Positions 1-5,421 are shown, numbered from the stretch's first letter. The stretch: DNA of 5,453 bases from Desulfococcus sp. (GCA_024641805.1 JAHECJ010000193.1:1-5453); one strand, 5' to 3'. The notes: a model not told the origin generated them from the letters alone. Program-made: numbers and translations.

Positions 1-42
1 CGGTTTTGAAATAGCAACCGCGGACACGCTCCCTGTCATTGT

Positions 43-70
43 TTGACAAATGTTTGTCCGACATTATTTT
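43..70 (+). promoter_or_regulatory. Putative sigma-70 promoter of the small membrane protein gene
   Basis: A perfect -35 box TTGACA (43-48) is followed after 16 bases by TATTTT (65-70), which matches four of six -10 positions. Transcription would start near 77, leaving a leader of about 48 bases before the ATG at 125. The -35 box is convincing and the -10 box is mediocre. A palindrome overlaps the -35 box and is listed separately. Confidence 0.5.
45..58. promoter_or_regulatory. Candidate operator palindrome over the -35 box
   Basis: GACAAA-TG-TTTGTC is a perfect 6-bp inverted repeat with a 2-base centre, lying over the end of the -35 hexamer and the start of the spacer. A wider TGTC (34-37) and GACA (60-63) pair flanks it. 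A dimeric repressor bound here would block RNA polymerase. The position argues for this, but no specific regulator family can be named from the sequence. Confidence 0.35.
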
Positions 71-112
71 AAGAATAACATCCGGCGCAACTGCTTATTC
101 ATTTAACCATGT

Positions 113-121
113 GGGAGGTGA
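113..121 (+). promoter_or_regulatory. Very strong ribosome binding site
   Basis: GGGAGGTGA contains eight consecutive bases (114-121) complementary to the 16S rRNA anti-Shine-Dalgarno tail. GGAGG ends six bases before the ATG at 125. This nearly ideal site fixes the start codon and is good evidence that the short downstream ORF is a real, well-translated gene. Confidence 0.8.
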
Positions 122-124
122 CTT

Positions 125-328
125 ATGGGAGCTTTGGCCTGTTTTGGTGAAAAAACAACATCATCAATTGTGGGGTTTATACTATTTGGCGTAGGGATTG
201 TCTTTTTTTTCCTGGGCCTGACGGTTTTGCCGATTTTCGGTTTTATCATTTCCCTGCCGGCATTTGCCGCTTCTTACCCATTACTGCGATCCGCCTTTAA
301 GGAAGCCTGTGAATATTATGGCAAATAA
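125..328 (+). CDS. Small hydrophobic membrane protein, function unknown
   Basis: This is a 67-residue protein I do not recognise. Residues about 14-33 and 34-53 are strongly hydrophobic (rich in F, I, L, G and V) and fit two closely spaced transmembrane helices with a short turn, near the Pro at 36. A short N-terminal segment (MGALACFGEKTTSS) and a charged, aromatic C-terminal tail (about 55-67, with K, E, E, YY and a final K) would lie on the same side of the membrane, probably cytoplasmic. There is no signal-peptidase or lipobox motif. The coding assignment rests on the near-ideal ribosome binding site, an upstream promoter and an intact intrinsic terminator 22 bases after the stop, which together make a complete single-gene unit. 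It converges with the leftward operon. It could be a stress or envelope small protein or a toxin-like peptide, but nothing in the sequence selects among these. Confidence 0.75.
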   Translation: MGALACFGEKTTSSIVGFILFGVGIVFFFLGLTVLPIFGFIISLPAFAASYPLLRSAFKEACEYYGK

Positions 329-349
329 AGCCATTGACACATTACTTTT

Positions 350-388
350 TTCGGAAGTCCTTTTTTTTAGGGACTTCCGAAGTTTTTT
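350..388 (+). terminator. Rho-independent terminator of the small membrane protein gene
   Basis: A perfect 11-bp stem, TTCGGAAGTCC (350-360) with GGACTTCCGAA (371-381), encloses a 10-base loop of eight T followed by AG. It is followed by G and six T (383-388). The U-tract is on the rightward strand only. Leftward, the stem would be followed by AAAAGTAAT, so it is not a canonical terminator for the converging operon, although the hairpin could protect that mRNA's 3' end. Confidence 0.85.
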
Positions 389-405
389 GATTTTCACCTT
401 GGCAA

Positions 406-1092
406 TCATTCCTTGAGTATTATCCGCAGACTCTTTTCCTTTATTTCAATCTTGTCGATCCCGTCTGCAAAAGATTTCCAAAAGCCTTTTTCTGCTCCGA
501 ATTCTTTTACCAGGTCCACATTTTTCATATTCCCCATCCAGGCATTCGGGATAGGAACCCCCCAGACACTGACACCTTTTATCATGACCACCGGTTTGCC
601 GTTTGAATAATCAATACCGAGACCGGCCGTAACTTTAAGGGTCCTGCCGCCCAATACCGGGAATTCCTCATCCAGAGGCAGTAGCAGTTTGGCGCTGGCC
701 ATGCCGTCGGACAGGTCAATGAAAAGTTTTTTTGCAAGATCCGTGTTTTTTGCCAGTAGGGAATTAAGTTCTTTTTCACTAAATACGACTGTTCTTCTGC
801 CGGGATCTTCACGATACTTTTCCGGAGCCAGCGGATTCTCGCCGGAAACCGGCTGCTTTCGATGATCCGTCATGCTTTCCAATCGATCAATTTTTACATC
901 CAGGGCCTTCTCTTCTTTGACAGTCAGCGTCACCGGCTTAAATTCGTTTTGAAACAAATACTGCCGGATCACCCAGACGGAAATACCCGATGCGATAATT
1001 GCGGTCACCGCGACAATCCCAACCCGCTTCATCCATCCTGTTCGGGATTCTTTTTCTGATTCATTCAGCCGGTTCTCTATTTTTTTCATCAT
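406..1092 (-). CDS. Membrane-anchored protein of unknown function, probably periplasmic domain
   Basis: This is a 228-residue protein. A charged N-terminus (MMKKIENR..., Lys/Arg-rich up to about residue 23) precedes one hydrophobic helix (about 24-42, VGIVAVTAIIASGISVWVI), fitting an uncleaved N-in signal anchor. A polar linker follows, then a conserved-looking module from residue 102 to the end. Recognisable stretches are VVFSEKELNSLL (102-113), FPVLGGRTL (144-152) and VSVWGVPIPNAWMGN (174-188), with alternating beta-strand-like segments between. I recall similar modules in uncharacterised proteins but cannot name a family; a lipid-binding or envelope role is only a guess. The start was chosen at the ATG at 1092 because AAGGGA lies eight bases upstream. 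A GTG at 1113 would add seven residues (MRKGITP) but has a poorer site. The gene follows the hydrolase gene by 27 bases (six if GTG starts), so the two are almost certainly co-transcribed. Confidence 0.8.
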   Translation of the reverse strand: MMKKIENRLNESEKESRTGWMKRVGIVAVTAIIASGISVWVIRQYLFQNEFKPVTLTVKEEKALDVKIDRLESMTDHRKQPVSGENPLAPEKYREDPGRRTVVFSEKELNSLLAKNTDLAKKLFIDLSDGMASAKLLLPLDEEFPVLGGRTLKVTAGLGIDYSNGKPVVMIKGVSVWGVPIPNAWMGNMKNVDLVKEFGAEKGFWKSFADGIDKIEIKEKSLRIILKE

Positions 1093-1119
1093 CGGTGTAA
1101 TCCCTTTTCGCACTCCATA

Positions 1120-2103
1120 TTATGACCCTTCCAAAACCGCGCCTGCTTTGCCGACGTGCTGCAGGGAACTGATAAAATCCATGTATATTTTGGCTGATTT
1201 CTCTGGCACTTCAATCATAGGGGCATGACCCACGCCTTCCAGAATCACGACTTGAGAGTGGGGTATCAGCTGCTTAAAAATGGACGCATTCCGAACATCA
1301 ATAATGCGGTCCTCGACCCCCCAAAGGATCAGTGTGGGCGCGGTGATTTTTTTGATCTCATCTTCAAACGAATAGGTGTGTTCACCGTGAAAATCCGAAA
1401 AAATCTTTCGATTGATGGCTTCATTGGCAATCGCTTTTTCGGCCATGACACTGGTGACCGGCCAGGGAATATACGGCTTTTCTTCCAGAGCAAAATCCAT
1501 TAATTGGTAAAAATCTTCATCGCAGGTGACGATCAGCGGATTTTCTCCCTTGGCCAGACGCCGGGTGAGTTCACAATCATAGAAAAAAATACCGGCGGGA
1601 TCGATTATAAACAATGATTCCACCTGTTCCGGATAAGCGACGGCATAGAGTGCGGCAATCGCGCCGCCCATGGAATTGCCGGCCATATGAAATTTTTTAA
1701 TGTTCAACTGCGTTAAAGTCTCATTCACATACACCACCTGATCACTGAAGTCATAATGCAGATTAAAATCCTTCACGCTATCTCCGTGACCCGGCAAATC
1801 CATTGCCACGACGTGAAAAGTATCCGTCAAATGCGAGGCAAACCGGATCCAGTTTTCCTTGTTTGCGGCAAATCCGTGAACAAGCACGATGCTGGGCTTA
1901 TTCTCGCCCCGCTCACTTTCCAGCAGGCTGATGGATTTCCCGCCTGCCTCAATGGTTTTTAAACAAAGCCCGGCTTTCTTTTCCTCATGACTGATCGCCT
2001 GTTCATAGAGGCTGTATTTGATTCCACTGCACCCGACCAGAAAAACCGTGACGGAAATGATCAGCAGCCTGATGCATCCATGCCATCCTGGTGATTGAGT
2101 CAT
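1120..2103 (-). CDS. Alpha/beta-hydrolase lipoprotein, likely lipase or esterase
   Basis: This is a 327-residue serine hydrolase that probably cleaves lipid or other carboxylic esters at the cell envelope. The N-terminus is a lipoprotein signal: hydrophobic residues about 11-24 end in the lipobox LVGC, so Cys25 would be lipidated after signal peptidase II cleavage. The alpha/beta-hydrolase core shows the oxyanion motif LVHGFAANKENW (74-85), MDLPGHGDS (101-109), the nucleophile elbow GNSMGG (Ser144), the acid in WGVEDR (Asp265) and the catalytic His in VGHAP (His293). All triad members are present and the length is usual for the family. DPAGIFF and GENPLIV (about 168-192) in the lid region recall the Moraxella/Psychrobacter-type lipases, but substrate cannot be inferred. 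The start ATG has AAAGG with about eight bases spacing. It lies 91 bases after aroK and just before the membrane-anchored protein gene. Epoxide hydrolase or C-C hydrolase activity cannot be excluded. Confidence 0.88.
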   Translation of the reverse strand: MTQSPGWHGCIRLLIISVTVFLVGCSGIKYSLYEQAISHEEKKAGLCLKTIEAGGKSISLLESERGENKPSIVLVHGFAANKENWIRFASHLTDTFHVVAMDLPGHGDSVKDFNLHYDFSDQVVYVNETLTQLNIKKFHMAGNSMGGAIAALYAVAYPEQVESLFIIDPAGIFFYDCELTRRLAKGENPLIVTCDEDFYQLMDFALEEKPYIPWPVTSVMAEKAIANEAINRKIFSDFHGEHTYSFEDEIKKITAPTLILWGVEDRIIDVRNASIFKQLIPHSQVVILEGVGHAPMIEVPEKSAKIYMDFISSLQHVGKAGAVLEGS

Positions 2104-2130
2104 AATGATTACCTTTGTATTTTTAATTCA

Positions 2131-2152
2131 GCGGGAAATTACCGCATCCCGC
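2131..2152 (-). other. Hairpin in the leader of the hydrolase gene
   Basis: GCGGGA (2131-2136) pairs with TCCCGC (2147-2152) around a 10-base loop, inside the 91-base gap between aroK and the lipoprotein gene. On the leftward transcript it is followed by TGAATTAAAAATAC and not a U-run, so it is not a standard terminator. It could attenuate, stabilise a processed end or have no role. No good promoter was found in the gap. Confidence 0.3.
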
Positions 2153-2194
2153 GAACGCCAAAATTCAACCGAGTTTCAACGGGTACTTACAAAC

Positions 2195-2707
2195 TTATAT
2201 ATTGTTTTGCCAGATATCGATGATCCTCCCGGCAACCTGCTCCGGCGTTAACCGGTCCGTATCAATTTCGTATTGGGCGGCATGTTCATATTTTGAAGTC
2301 CGACGGGCAAGGACTTCCGCCACTTCTTCCGTAAATGTTTTGCCGTCGGTCAGCGCCGGACGGAGGGCGCCGTCCTGAATGCGCGACACGATAACGTCCA
2401 CGGAAGCCTTTAGCCAGAAAATGACGGCTTTTGTTTGAAGCGCAAGGATATTTTCAGGGCGCTCAATCACGCCACCGCCGGTATCAATGACCAGGTTATC
2501 TTGCGCTGACAATTCGGCTGCCACCTCAGATTCCATGTCCCGGAATCCTGCCCAGCCGAATTTTTCGACTATCTCCGGAATCGGCATCCCGGCCCGGCGA
2601 ACAATTTCCGCATCCATCCCCACGCAGGGCATATTCAGGCGATCGGCGAGAATCGCCCCCACCTCGCTCTTCCCCGTTCCCCGGTATCCGATTAATATAA
2701 TATTCAT
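2195..2707 (-). CDS. aroK: Shikimate kinase
   Basis: This 170-residue protein catalyses ATP-dependent 3-phosphorylation of shikimate, the fifth step of the cytoplasmic shikimate pathway to chorismate. It has the usual length for a monofunctional AroK/AroL protein. The Walker A loop is GYRGTGKS (7-14). Shikimate-binding residues appear as Asp32 in MDAE, Arg56 in FRDME and the GGG of DTGGGV (77-79). The lid carries RPAL (Arg116), and a C-terminal RTSKYE (Arg136-Tyr140) gives the adenine-side RxxxY motif. The second acid of the usual DxD is Glu34, a conservative change. Its start overlaps the aroE stop in an ATGA (2707-2704). Only a weak GGAA lies upstream, so translational coupling to aroE is likely. 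Whether it corresponds to AroK or AroL cannot be told from a single copy. Confidence 0.95.
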   Translation of the reverse strand: MNIILIGYRGTGKSEVGAILADRLNMPCVGMDAEIVRRAGMPIPEIVEKFGWAGFRDMESEVAAELSAQDNLVIDTGGGVIERPENILALQTKAVIFWLKASVDVIVSRIQDGALRPALTDGKTFTEEVAEVLARRTSKYEHAAQYEIDTDRLTPEQVAGRIIDIWQNNI

Positions 2708-3573
2708 GATTTTAAATGTTCCATAACAACGTTTCTCATCACTTCCACCGGTGCGTCCACTCCGGTAAACCGCTCAAACTGCAGGATCGCCTGATTGATA
2801 AACATTTCAACCCCGGAGATCACTTGAAGGCCTTTTGCTCTGGCGTCTGCGAGCAGTTTGGTTTCCAGGGGCGTATACACGATATCAAACACAACCTGAT
2901 CCGGACGGAACAACACCGGCGGCACTATTGAAACTCTTTCCCTGGGATGCATGCCGACGGGGGTGCAGTGGATGATAATATCGGCAAGAGACATGGCTTC
3001 AACCAGACAATGATCCGTCATTTTATTAGACTTAATGACCGTTTCGGTGCCCGCCGTCAGATCAGCGGTCAGCTGCTGAAGCATGGTTTCATTGATATCC
3101 AGAATTTCAATTACCGCGGGCCCCCCATTGCCTGCCAGGGTAAACGCGATGGCCCGGGCCGCTCCTCCGGCCCCCAGCATCAATACGTTTTTGCCGTTAA
3201 TCGCAACTCCGGCATCTGCCAGGGCCTTTAATGCGCCCGGACCGTCCGTGCCCAGCCCCAGGAGTTTTCCGTTATCGCTGATAACGGTATTGATCGAGCC
3301 GATACGGCGGTCAACCGCTTCAACAACATCTACATGTTTCAAGGCCTCGATCTTGTGGGGAATCGTGACACTCATGCCGCGAAAATTTTCCATCGCCCGC
3401 ATTCCGGCAATCGCTTGCCCTACATCCTCCACCCGGAATGCCACATAAACAAAATCAAGATCGAGCGAGGCAAACGCGGCATTGTGGATTGCCGGTGAAA
3501 GACTGTGGGCCACCGGATTGCCGATAATCGCACAAACCCGGGTACTGGTTTTTATGGATCGCATATTTTCCAT
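2704..3573 (-). CDS. aroE: Shikimate dehydrogenase (NADP+)
   Basis: This 289-residue enzyme reduces 3-dehydroshikimate to shikimate, the fourth step of the shikimate pathway. Numbered from the chosen start, the substrate-binding N-domain has GNPVAHSLSP (18-27, with Ser24 and Ser26), SVTIPHK with the catalytic Lys74, SINTV (Asn95) and GTDGPGA with the catalytic Asp110. The NADP-binding glycine-rich loop is GAGGAAR (134-140). It is followed by TPVGM (204-208), VYTPLET, and the C-terminal GVEMFINQ (Gln261), all typical of the family. Asn of the usual NVTxPxK is Ser, a common variant. The Asn of the usual GxNTD is Gly108, which is less common. The start at 3573 is preferred because GGAG lies six bases upstream; the ATG at 3585 adds MEKI but has a poor site. 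The gene lies 52 bases after the regulator and overlaps aroK by 4 bases. Confidence 0.95.
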   Translation of the reverse strand: MENMRSIKTSTRVCAIIGNPVAHSLSPAIHNAAFASLDLDFVYVAFRVEDVGQAIAGMRAMENFRGMSVTIPHKIEALKHVDVVEAVDRRIGSINTVISDNGKLLGLGTDGPGALKALADAGVAINGKNVLMLGAGGAARAIAFTLAGNGGPAVIEILDINETMLQQLTADLTAGTETVIKSNKMTDHCLVEAMSLADIIIHCTPVGMHPRERVSIVPPVLFRPDQVVFDIVYTPLETKLLADARAKGLQVISGVEMFINQAILQFERFTGVDAPVEVMRNVVMEHLKS

Positions 3574-3598
3574 TATTTTCTCCATTTCAAATTTTCAC

Positions 3599-3616
3599 GG
3601 TGCGTTCTGCCGCACC
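3599..3616 (-). other. Intercistronic hairpin between the regulator gene and aroE
   Basis: GGTGCG (3599-3604) and CGCACC (3611-3616) form a perfect 6-bp GC-rich stem with a 6-base loop, occupying most of the 40-base gap after the regulator's stop. The leftward strand continues GTGAAAATTT without a proper U-tract. It may therefore set an mRNA processing or stability boundary instead of terminating. The role is inferred. Confidence 0.3.
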
Positions 3617-3625
3617 TTCGCCGGT

Positions 3626-5191
3626 TCAATGGTTCCCCTCATTCCCCCGGGCTCTGCGCTTATAGGGTATGTTTAATTTTTCCATTCGTTTTCTTAAGGT
3701 ATTCGGATGAATATCCAGAAGTTGCGCGGCACCGCCCGGTCCGTTTATTTTTCCATCAGCACTTGCCAGCGCCTGCCGGATATGCAGGGTGATTATTTCA
3801 TCCAGCGGGAGCAACCGGTTATTGCCTCCGGCTGTTGCCGGAACCTTATTCCGCAGCGGCTCCTTGCCGATCAAGCTGTCAAACCGGATCGGACCATTGC
3901 CATACTGAATCAGCGACCGTTCGATGATATTTTCCAGTTCCCGTACATTGCCGGGCCAGTCATAATCCATCAGCTGATCGACGGCCCCCGGAGCCAGCCG
4001 GGGTTTTTCCTGAAGTTTAAGCTCTGCCGCTTTTTTTTCAATAAAATAATACGCCAGGGTTGAAATGTCGTTTTTGCGCTGCCGCAGGGGCGGAATCTGT
4101 ATGGGGAAAACATTGAGACGAAACCAGAGGTCTTCACGGAAACGGCCGGACCGGATCATTTCCTCAAGATTTCGATGCGTAGCAGAAATAATTCGCACAT
4201 CCACCGGTATGGGTGCAACGCCCCCCACGCGCTCGATAAACCGTTCCTGGAAAACATGCAGCAGACGGACCTGCGCGTGGGGCGGCAGTTCACCGATTTC
4301 ATCGAGAAAAATAGTGCCTTTGTCGGCCCGTTCAAACCGTCCTTTTTTCAGTGCCACCGCGCCGGTAAACGCCCCTTTTTCGTGGCCGAACAATTCACTG
4401 TCAAAAAGCGTTTCCGGGATCGCGCCGCAGTTCACGCTGACAATCGGTCCGTTACTTCGGGCCGACGCATAGTGGATGGCATTGGCAATCAGCCCTTTGC
4501 CCACGCCGGTCTCGCCGAGCAGCAGTACCGGGCTGTCCAGTTTGGCGACCTGCCGGACCATTTCCATGACATTCCTGAGGCCGGCATCCGCACCGATGAT
4601 TTCCGAAACCGACAGGTCCCGGATCTGCCGACGGAGATACTGATTGTCCTCGGTCAGCATATCCTTCAGCCGGATCAGCTCCTTATGCTGCATGGCGTTT
4701 TTCATGGCAATCGCAAAGGGCTCATGGAGCATCAGCATCAGCCGCCCGTGCGCGTCGGAATAACGATCCGTTCCAGCGGTTCGCAGCATCAGAAATCCAA
4801 CCCGCTGCCCTTCCAGCTCAAGACGCATAAACATCAAAGAGACGTCCAGGGACAGCGAATACATTTCAAACACTTCTTTCATTTCCGGTCGGGACGCCGG
4901 TTGGTTGATGATTTCAATATCATCCATTTCCGCCCATTTGGTTGGCCAGATTTTTTTCCCGCCCTCCGGCAGCTGCCACACCGGACTTAAATCCTTCTCC
5001 TGGTGCCGGGCAATCTTTGCAATGCGCTGCAGGATATTTTGATCCGGGTCATATAACGACAGAGTGATTTCATCCACCGGCAGAAATTTTTGCAGATACG
5101 CAATGCATCGATCCAAAGCGATTTCAATGTTCAGGCTGCCGCAGATCCGGATGGTCGCCTGCCTGAAAAATTCATTTTTATTCACCTTCAT
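3626..5191 (-). CDS. Sigma-54-dependent transcriptional activator, GAF-AAA+-Fis (FhlA-like)
   Basis: This 521-residue bacterial enhancer-binding protein uses ATP hydrolysis to open promoters held by sigma-54 RNA polymerase. Residues about 15-165 look like a GAF sensory domain, followed by a probable coiled-coil linker (about 166-192). The AAA+ domain (about 197-430) has Walker A GETGVGKG (226-233), an intact sigma-54-contacting GAFTGA (273-278), Walker B IFLDE (294-298), sensor I ATHR (337-340), arginine-finger region FREDLWFRL (351-359) and sensor II WPGNVREL (412-419). The C-terminal Fis-type helix-turn-helix (about 464-509) contains GPGGAAQLL...TLRKRMEKL, the FhlA/HyfR style. The usual Glu after the Walker A Lys is Gly233. 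The absence of a receiver domain points to direct ligand or redox sensing, and the ligand is unknown. A weak GGA lies upstream of the only plausible ATG. Its promoter and three possible binding sites lie immediately upstream. Confidence 0.95.
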   Translation of the reverse strand: MKVNKNEFFRQATIRICGSLNIEIALDRCIAYLQKFLPVDEITLSLYDPDQNILQRIAKIARHQEKDLSPVWQLPEGGKKIWPTKWAEMDDIEIINQPASRPEMKEVFEMYSLSLDVSLMFMRLELEGQRVGFLMLRTAGTDRYSDAHGRLMLMLHEPFAIAMKNAMQHKELIRLKDMLTEDNQYLRRQIRDLSVSEIIGADAGLRNVMEMVRQVAKLDSPVLLLGETGVGKGLIANAIHYASARSNGPIVSVNCGAIPETLFDSELFGHEKGAFTGAVALKKGRFERADKGTIFLDEIGELPPHAQVRLLHVFQERFIERVGGVAPIPVDVRIISATHRNLEEMIRSGRFREDLWFRLNVFPIQIPPLRQRKNDISTLAYYFIEKKAAELKLQEKPRLAPGAVDQLMDYDWPGNVRELENIIERSLIQYGNGPIRFDSLIGKEPLRNKVPATAGGNNRLLPLDEIITLHIRQALASADGKINGPGGAAQLLDIHPNTLRKRMEKLNIPYKRRARGNEGNH

Positions 5192-5228
5192 GGATGGATT
5201 CCAGCATAGACCAATTTTTTTTCGTTAT

Positions 5229-5246
5229 ATTTTACGCTATGGGGTA
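5229..5246 (+). repeat. Candidate regulator-binding motif, copy 1 (ATTTTACGCTATGGGGTA)
   Basis: This is the first of three copies of an 18-base motif in the regulator's upstream region. It differs from copy 3 at only two positions. It occupies the spacer and -10 box of the leftward regulator promoter, so a protein bound here would be expected to repress or modulate that promoter. It is centred about 139 bp upstream of the predicted rightward sigma-54 start. Confidence 0.65.
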
Positions 5247-5256
5247 TTTTTATCAA
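5229..5256 (-). promoter_or_regulatory. Sigma-70 promoter of the regulator gene
   Basis: On the leftward strand TTGATA (5256-5251, five of six -35 positions) is followed after 16 bases by TAAAAT (5234-5229, five of six -10 positions). The predicted start is near 5222, giving a leader of about 31 bases with an A-rich segment before the ATG at 5191. Repeat copy 1 covers the spacer and -10 box, suggesting autoregulation. Confidence 0.6.
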
Positions 5257-5263
5257 AAATTTA
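5251..5263 (+). promoter_or_regulatory. Possible IHF binding site
   Basis: TATCAAAAATTTA fits the IHF consensus WATCAANNNNTTR at every defined position. It lies between repeat copies 1 and 2. A second sequence at 5316-5328 (TATCAACATACTG) misses one position and lies between the repeats and the sigma-54 promoter, where IHF normally bends DNA to bring the activator to polymerase. AT-rich DNA yields such matches by chance, so this is tentative. Confidence 0.35.
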
Positions 5264-5275
5264 CGCTATAGGATA
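5258..5275 (+). repeat. Candidate regulator-binding motif, copy 2 (AATTTACGCTATAGGATA)
   Basis: This is the second copy, in the same orientation as copy 1 and starting 29 bp later, close to three helical turns. It shares the AATTTACGCTA core with copy 3. It lies about 110 bp upstream of the predicted sigma-54 transcription start, a normal enhancer distance. Confidence 0.65.
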
Positions 5276-5283
5276 TCAATCTT

Positions 5284-5301
5284 TACCCCTTAGCGTAAAT
5301 T
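5284..5301 (-). repeat. Candidate regulator-binding motif, copy 3 (inverted; AATTTACGCTAAGGGGTA)
   Basis: This third copy is on the opposite strand. With copy 2 it forms an inverted repeat whose outer 12 bp are perfect: AAATTTACGCTA (5257-5268) against TAGCGTAAATTT (5291-5302). It is centred about 84 bp upstream of the predicted sigma-54 start. Paired inverted sites suit a dimeric or higher-order Fis-type helix-turn-helix protein such as the adjacent regulator. Confidence 0.65.
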
Positions 5302-5349
5302 TAAATCTGCCATTTTATCAACATACTGATATCAAACGATATTTACTTT

Positions 5350-5365
5350 TGGCACGTTTTACGCA
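5350..5365 (+). promoter_or_regulatory. Rightward sigma-54 (RpoN) promoter
   Basis: TGGCACG (5350-5356) is a perfect -24 element, preceded by TTT. After four bases comes ACGCA (5361-5365), which keeps the essential GC and the following A of the TTGCA -12 element. The invariant GG (5351-5352) and GC (5363-5364) are ten bases apart, as required. Transcription would start near 5376 and run off the right edge of the window. Adjacency to a sigma-54 activator gene and to a three-copy upstream motif strengthens the call. Its target is not in the window. Confidence 0.7.
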
Positions 5366-5421
5366 TTATACATCATATCAGAGAAAAAGAGTCAAACAAA
5401 GACTCCGGACAACTGACTTCG

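Noticed and set aside
1..20. CGGTT/AACCG inverted repeat at the left edge as a terminator
   Set aside because: The stem is only 5 bp with a 10-base loop and no following T-tract in either direction.
350..388. Bidirectional terminator serving the leftward operon as well
   Set aside because: The leftward strand has AAAAGTAAT after the stem and not a U-run, so only the rightward function is supported.
582..812. Leftward open frame of 76 codons within the membrane-anchored protein gene
   Set aside because: It overlaps the larger frame in another phase, with no ribosome binding site and no recognisable features. The larger frame has a convincing anchor and operon position.
2144..2164. TTGGCG...ATGCGG before the hydrolase gene as a sigma-54 promoter
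   Set aside because: The GG and GC are 12 bases apart instead of the required 10.
3083..3448. Rightward open frame of 121 codons opposite aroE
   Set aside because: It is a shadow frame of a well-conserved aroE gene, and its Ala/Pro/Ser/Arg-rich composition reflects antisense codons.
4175..4990. Long rightward open frame of 271 codons opposite the regulator
   Set aside because: It lies entirely antisense to an intact, motif-rich sigma-54 activator gene. It has no ribosome binding site, and its translation is rich in His, Arg, Gln and Phe without domain motifs.
5257..5302. Inverted repeat of motif copies 2 and 3 as an intrinsic terminator or insertion-sequence end
   Set aside because: There is no U-tract on either side, no transposase gene or target duplication, and a third direct copy exists, which fits protein-binding sites better.
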